From: Marchantia polymorpha subsp. ruderalis
Lineage: Eukaryota > Streptophyta > Marchantiopsida > Marchantiales > Marchantiaceae
DNA: 64,000 bases
Assembly (NCBI GenBank): GCA_037833965.1
Contig: AP031358.1
Span: 12,780,001-12,844,000, forward strand
Direction: 5' to 3'
The notes below the pieces were generated by a model. It saw nothing but the letters and a program-made list of their open reading frames with translations, ran no database searches and was not told the DNA's origin. This document shows positions 59,514 to 64,000 of this stretch, piece after piece. Each line of letters opens with the position of its first letter. The first letter of the stretch is position 1. Position numbers and translations under genes: made by a program.

Positions 59514-59571
59514 TAAAATCACATTTCATCTTTGAACTTGAATCTTTGAAACGGCTGAAATTTCTTCAGAA

Positions 59572-59719
59572 ACCATCTCCGTGGCTGTCGGTGCCCTCTC
59601 CTCTCCCCCTTGCGTCTCGCGTTGGGGAGACATGATCCCCGATCCCTCTCCGCCTCCGCCCATTTCCGCCCACGAGATCAAAACCCCTCGCTCAGGAATC
59701 GTGCGAGATCTCGATGGCG
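59572..59719 (+). repeat. 148-bp leader repeat, second copy, unit 3
   Basis: Copy of the unit 1 element. Confidence 0.8.
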
Positions 59720-59752
59720 AACGAGCTCTCCTCTAATTACGATTTCTCGTCA

Positions 59753-59855
59753 ACGAATTTGCTGTCACCATTCATATGCACATACAATCAAACTCTCACA
59801 AACACATTCTCACACGAGCGAGGCCAAAGACGCCGAATGGTGACAGCAAATTCGT
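59753..59855. repeat. Fold-back of 103 bp, unit 3
   Basis: Copy of the unit 1 fold-back. Confidence 0.9.
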
Positions 59856-60078
59856 GTAAAACTAACAACACTAGAACACCTGAATGTCCTCAAGTCTTGA
59901 AAACAGATCCCGAGGTGGAATGGTGGGGAGTAGTAAGTGGGGATTGGACTTGGCCCCGGACTACTCTCCCGCAAGAATGACGGAAAAGAAAAAAGCTTCA
60001 AAGGTTTATATAGTCTTGGCTGGGTAGTCCTTTGTAACTCACATCTCCCCGATATTTGAAATTTGAAATGTTTTGCGC

Positions 60079-60167
60079 GGAAGTGGCCGATCCTGGATCC
60101 CTAGGTTGCTTTTAACACCACTCGATGATACGGTTGGTATTAAAAGCAACCTAGATCGGCGACTTCC
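60079..60167. repeat. Fold-back of 89 bp, unit 3
   Basis: Copy of the unit 1 fold-back. Confidence 0.9.
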
Positions 60168-60390
60168 GGCAGCGGCTCAGAATGTAACTTTGTCTAACCG
60201 TATAGAAATGCAAATCCCATGCGGCTTGTTTCCATCGATAGGGATTGGCGCTGGACTCCGGCAGGAGCGAGTAATATAGCATTGAAGAAGATATTGAATA
60301 GGTCTAATAAATGTTGTAGAGCCAGAGTACAAAACAATGGACACATTGTTTAATATTCTCAAAAAGAGAATATAAACCTGTACAAGAATA

Positions 60391-60922
60391 GTTTAACCCT
60401 CCACCTCCTTAGTAATGTGCTTTCCATGTTTATTTTAGATAAAGAGCAATAAATGTAACTTCAAGTTGGAATTTTTAATTATTTCTTCATACTCAATTAT
60501 TCACTTTTTGAAAATTTACATTTTTTTACATTTACTATCTTTAAATCAAGTTGGTTTCTTTATTTATAATTGGATCGTTAGTTTTTGTTAAAAAAAGAAG
60601 AAGAATTCATGTGTGACCGCACACATGTTAAGTCACAAGGGAGCTTGATAAGAATATTTTATACTTTAATTGAAAATATTTGTTCAAAAATTTTTTATAA
60701 TAATGAACTTAAGCTACTTGATCATATACACTTAATCACATCCAAATTTATTTCATTTTCAAATTTACATAATTTACTTGATCTTTCATAGTAGAGTATT
60801 GGAAACCATGATTATTATATGTTTAGCTAATTCATGGCAGTTAGTCTGCTTGAAAACCATTTTTTTTGGTGCAATAAAATATGGGAATCAGTTCTTAAAG
60901 TTAGCCAGGGTGACAGTGTGAA
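60391..60922. other. AT-rich island before the satellite, unit 3
   Basis: Copy of the unit 2 island. Confidence 0.7.
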
Positions 60923-61615
60923 GACGAGGAAGAAAGTTATAACTCTTTAATAACAGTATTACTAATAAATCTAATCGTTTAATGAAAGACTTTGTAAATC
61001 CATTGATATCATGGGTATGAGGTCGAGGAAGAAAGTTATAACTCCTTAATAACAGTATTACTAATAAATCTAATCGTTTAATGAAAGACTTTGTAAATCC
61101 ATTGATATCATGGGTATGAGGTCGAGGAAGAAAGTTATAACTCTTTAATAACAGTATTACTAATAAATCTAATCGTTTAATGAAAGACTTTGTAAATCCA
61201 TTGATATCATGGGTATGAGGTCGAGGAAGAAAGTTATAACTCCTTAATAACAGTATTACTAATAAATCTAATCGTTTAATGAAAGACTTTGTAAATCCAT
61301 TGATATCATGGGTATGAGGTCGAGGAAGAAAGTTATAACTCCTTAATAACAGTATTACTAATAAATCTAATCGTTTAATGAAAGACTTTGTAAATCCATT
61401 GATATCATGGGTATGAGGTCGAGGAAGAAAGTTATAACTCCTTAATAACAGTATTACTAATAAATCTAATCGTTTAATGAAAGACTTTGTAAATCCATTG
61501 ATATCATGGGTATGAGGTCGAGGAAGAAAGTTATAACTCCTTAATAACAGTATTACTAATAAATCTAATCGTTTAATGAAAGACTTTGTAAATCCATTGA
61601 TATCATGAGTATGAG
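60923..61615. repeat. 99-bp satellite, seven copies, unit 3
   Basis: Same copy number and same CTCTTT variant pattern as unit 2. Confidence 0.98.
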
Positions 61616-61733
61616 GTCGTGAGTGTTGTTGAAGAAAGATTGAAAGGAAATATAAAATTTAATATGATCACAAACTTAATTATTAAGTTATCTTAGCTAT
61701 TTGAGAAGATTGTATAAATTCTGACTCACATAG

Positions 61734-61749
61734 CCCTAAACCCTAAACC
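61734..61749. repeat. Telomere-like (CCCTAAA)2 motif, unit 3
   Basis: Copy of the unit 1 motif. Confidence 0.7.
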
Positions 61750-61880
61750 TCCAGTTCCACAATTGATGACCCAATCTTCCGCATTTCTATATCATTATCA
61801 ACCGGAGTAGCCTGTTTGATCTATTCAAGTACAAAGACACGCAAAAGATTTCAGTTTTGGATTCGTTTAGTTTTCACTAA

Positions 61881-61931
61881 CTTATTCAACGAGTAGTTTA
61901 GTGTCCAATACGAAACTACTCGTTCAATAAG
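61881..61931. repeat. Inverted repeat, 19-bp arms, unit 3
   Basis: Copy of the unit 1 inverted repeat. Confidence 0.9.
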
Positions 61932-62080
61932 ATAAATTACTCGTTCAGTAAGTTACTAAGGGGAAAATAAATTACTCAGGGGATGTAACTTCAAACACTC
62001 ATTACGGTCCTCTATGTAGATTGAGGAGGAAGATGGACTCGGAGTGTGTCTAGTGCCTTCGCAATCCTTTGACTCCAGAA

Positions 62081-62235
62081 TCGATTTGTCCTCGTGAAGT
62101 GAAGTCCCGGGAGGAGTATATAAGGCCCACCACTCTGCCCACTCTCTCCAGAGCCCGAAGTCGATTTGTCCTCGTGAAGTCCCGGGAGGAGTATATAACG
62201 ACCACCACTCTGCCCACTCTCTCCAGAGCCCGAAG
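62081..62235 (+). promoter_or_regulatory. Tandemly duplicated core promoter, unit 3
   Basis: Copy of the unit 1 promoter pair. Confidence 0.6.
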
Positions 62236-62731
62236 CTGCTCGTAGATCTGAATCTGCAATTCAACTTCCTCTCACCATATCAAGTACCTTGGCGTAAATA
62301 CAGAAGTCGATTCCCGTCTAGTCGCTGGACTGCAGATTTCGGCATTTTTCTCTTCTGTCGAATCTATTGGAGAATATTGGTTACCTTCTGGTACGTTATC
62401 GGCCCTGCGCGACTCGGTCAAGGAGGACTTCCAAGACTTAAACATCTTGATGTAAATTTCAGCCTGGGCTGTCATCGCTGATAGTACTCCGCTTGACTCC
62501 GGAAAGCCGTTTACACTGAATTCAGCGTGACAGAGCTGTCAGTTGTGAGTCGTGATATATGCTTAGTCCTGACCCATTAGCATTCCGCACAGCATCAACT
62601 CATCCCTGCATTTTTATTATTTTTGATTTTGTATCTCATCCTCCCGTAGCAGTGTCAAGGTTTGGAACTCTTGCTCTTAAGTTTCGAACTTAAGAGTCTT
62701 GAATTTCGAATTTGCCGAATTTCGAATTTTT
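62236..62731. other. Spacer between promoter pair and VIT fragment, unit 3
   Basis: Copy of the unit 1 spacer, with a private C to A change near 62557. Confidence 0.5.
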
Positions 62732-62763
62732 GTTGTGCCGCCGGTGACCTCCGGCGGCACAAC
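62732..62763. repeat. GC-rich hairpin, unit 3
   Basis: Copy of the unit 1 hairpin. Confidence 0.95.
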
Positions 62764-62793
62764 GACTCTGGCAAATTCAAAATTTGAACGGAG

Positions 62794-62998
62794 GTCGAAG
62801 AAGGTTGAAATTTTGTACGGCCAGCTTCAGCAGAGGACCAGCGAAGAGAAGCATTTCACGGCGGGGGAGTTCGTTCGCGATGTGGTCATCGGTATGTCAG
62901 ACGGGCTGACAGTTCCCTTCGCCCTGGCTGCGGGACTCTCTGGAGCGGCCGCCCCTTCTTCGATTGTAGTCACGGCCGGTCTGGCTGAGGTAGCAGCC
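62794..62998 (+). pseudogene. VIT1: VIT-family N-terminal fragment, unit 3
   Basis: Copy of the unit 1 fragment, with identical predicted residues. Confidence 0.8.
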
Positions 62999-63194
62999 TC
63001 GCATTCCTTTGCTTCATTCCGGACTCGATTTCTCGTCCCAGCCTCCCGCACCCGCCAGCAATCGACGTGGACCTTCGTCCCACTTGAGATGTGAGATCGA
63101 GCACAGTGCTCTTCATAAGCAACTCTACTTGTCCTGTAAACTGCCTGAAAGTTTCTGATGACGATGGGCCAGCAGGTGCAAGGTGGTTTAGAAT

Positions 63195-63332
63195 CTAGAA
63201 GATCAGAGTTTCGACGGGGCTAAGAGTGGTGGTGGTTGTGACTATTGCCCTCGGTTGGGCAGCCACTGGGCTCCATGCTGAGAGGACAACAGCAAATGCT
63301 GCGACCAGAAGGACGGCAGTCTTCGTCATCAT
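63195..63332 (-). CDS. Small secreted-peptide candidate, unit 3
   Basis: Same 45-codon frame as unit 1, with the same TATA spacing. Confidence 0.5.
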   Translation of the reverse strand: MMTKTAVLLVAAFAVVLSAWSPVAAQPRAIVTTTTTLSPVETLIF

Positions 63333-63446
63333 CGCTGCAGTTGCGGATACAAGCTAGAAGACTGAGATTCTGTGTGAGCTTAAGATCTAGAAGGTAGCAA
63401 GTCTGATTTCTGTGTCTTCTGGAGGAAAGATAATGGATGTCTCTCC

Positions 63447-63452
63447 TTTATA
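63447..63452 (-). promoter_or_regulatory. TATA box of the small secreted-peptide candidate, unit 3
   Basis: Copy of the unit 1 box. Confidence 0.5.
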
Positions 63453-63803
63453 GTCCCTTCAGAAGTGTTTCTTCCACTGATCCAGTCTGAACCCATGATC
63501 TGCATTTCGCGCTTGCCACATTATGCGCCATGTAACACCTGCCACCGAGGTTATCAAATGTCTTCTCTATTGAACTCAATATCGAGCTAATTTTTTTTTG
63601 TGTAAATTGAATACGGTCCTGTATATTGTCTAGGTGGTTTGAAGCAACTGATACTTGATCTAACACCGCTGTGAACACGGATATATAGAAGTTTGACACT
63701 CCGTTTCTCGTCCAACCTCCCTACGAATGCTGAATTTAATAAGATGAATTTCATTTAGATTGCATTACATTACTATGTTCTCCGATTTACACGTAAAAGG
63801 TGT

Positions 63804-64000
63804 GACTGGTTGGAAGACTCACATATCTAGCGTCTGAGCTATACCTGTATACCAAAGTTTGGACCATATATGTTCTTTTCCAATTATTAGAAAAATGTGC
63901 CCTTGTCGGACTAGATTATGAGATTCCCATCTTACAGTAGTCTCATGTGGGTCTTTGAAGTGAACTGGAAATACTCCAGTCTAAGAGTCCGTGATTAGTG
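63804..64000 (+). mobile_element. TIR element, right copy, unit 3, cut by window end
   Basis: Left terminal repeat and the first 197 bp of the element. Confidence 0.8.

Larger units (their letters stand above)
47543..64000. repeat. Macro-tandem repeat, unit 3 (partial)
   Basis: Third unit, cut by the window end at the point equivalent to unit-1 position 16350. It therefore lacks most of the right TIR element, the second MCO/U-box module and the proteasome fragment. Private changes include three clustered substitutions at 48888-48891, one near 52157, one near 57100 and one near 62557. Confidence 0.98.

Overview
The window is plant nuclear DNA made of one very large tandem repeat. A unit of about 23.8 kb occurs 2.7 times head to tail: unit 1 at 1-23717, unit 2 at 23718-47542, and unit 3 at 47543-64000, cut by the window end. 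The phase is arbitrary because the window opens inside the array. The units are nearly identical. By eye I found about ten substitutions, one AAG-tract length change, one 12-bp deletion (unit 1) and one extra copy of a 99-bp satellite (units 2 and 3). Land-plant origin follows from GT-AG introns, plant-style U-box/ARM sequence, an LPR1-like multicopper oxidase, a vacuolar iron transporter fragment, a plant-like proteasome alpha-7 (PAG1) fragment and a CCCTAAA telomere-type motif. A bryophyte, perhaps a liverwort, is only a guess.

Layout of one unit, in unit-1 coordinates. 1-4661: no recognisable gene. 4662-6038: truncated TIR element, left copy. 6507-8862: the main gene, a two-exon secreted multicopper oxidase whose reading frame breaks just before its last copper motif. 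9362-9423: perfect 62-bp palindrome. 9540-10250: degraded U-box E3 ligase sequence. 10316-12616: C-rich DNA with hairpins, a 148-bp repeated leader with an ATG, an ABCB-transporter exon on the minus strand and two fold-backs. 12840-14099: AT-rich island, 99-bp satellite and telomere-like motif. 14431-14585: two tandem TATA promoters. 15144-15348: VIT iron-transporter fragment. 15545-15682: small secreted-peptide ORF on the minus strand. 16154-17688: complete TIR element, right copy, inverted relative to the left one. 17692-18300: triplicated membrane-peptide exon. 18392-19200: second, decayed MCO/U-box module. 19447-21169: 5'-truncated proteasome alpha-7 gene that keeps its introns. 21170-23717: no recognisable gene.

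The unit therefore looks like one nearly intact gene (the oxidase) plus a collection of fragments of unrelated host genes, assembled by DNA-level duplication and later amplified as a block. Many short near-perfect inverted duplications are spread through it. In one case (16877-16957) the paralogous element copy lacks the inverted half, which points to local template switching. The gene fragments do not form a pathway. The oxidase (LPR1-type proteins are ferroxidases) and the VIT fragment both relate to iron, but the VIT piece is only a remnant.

No tRNA, rRNA, CRISPR array or recognisable retrotransposon polyprotein was seen.
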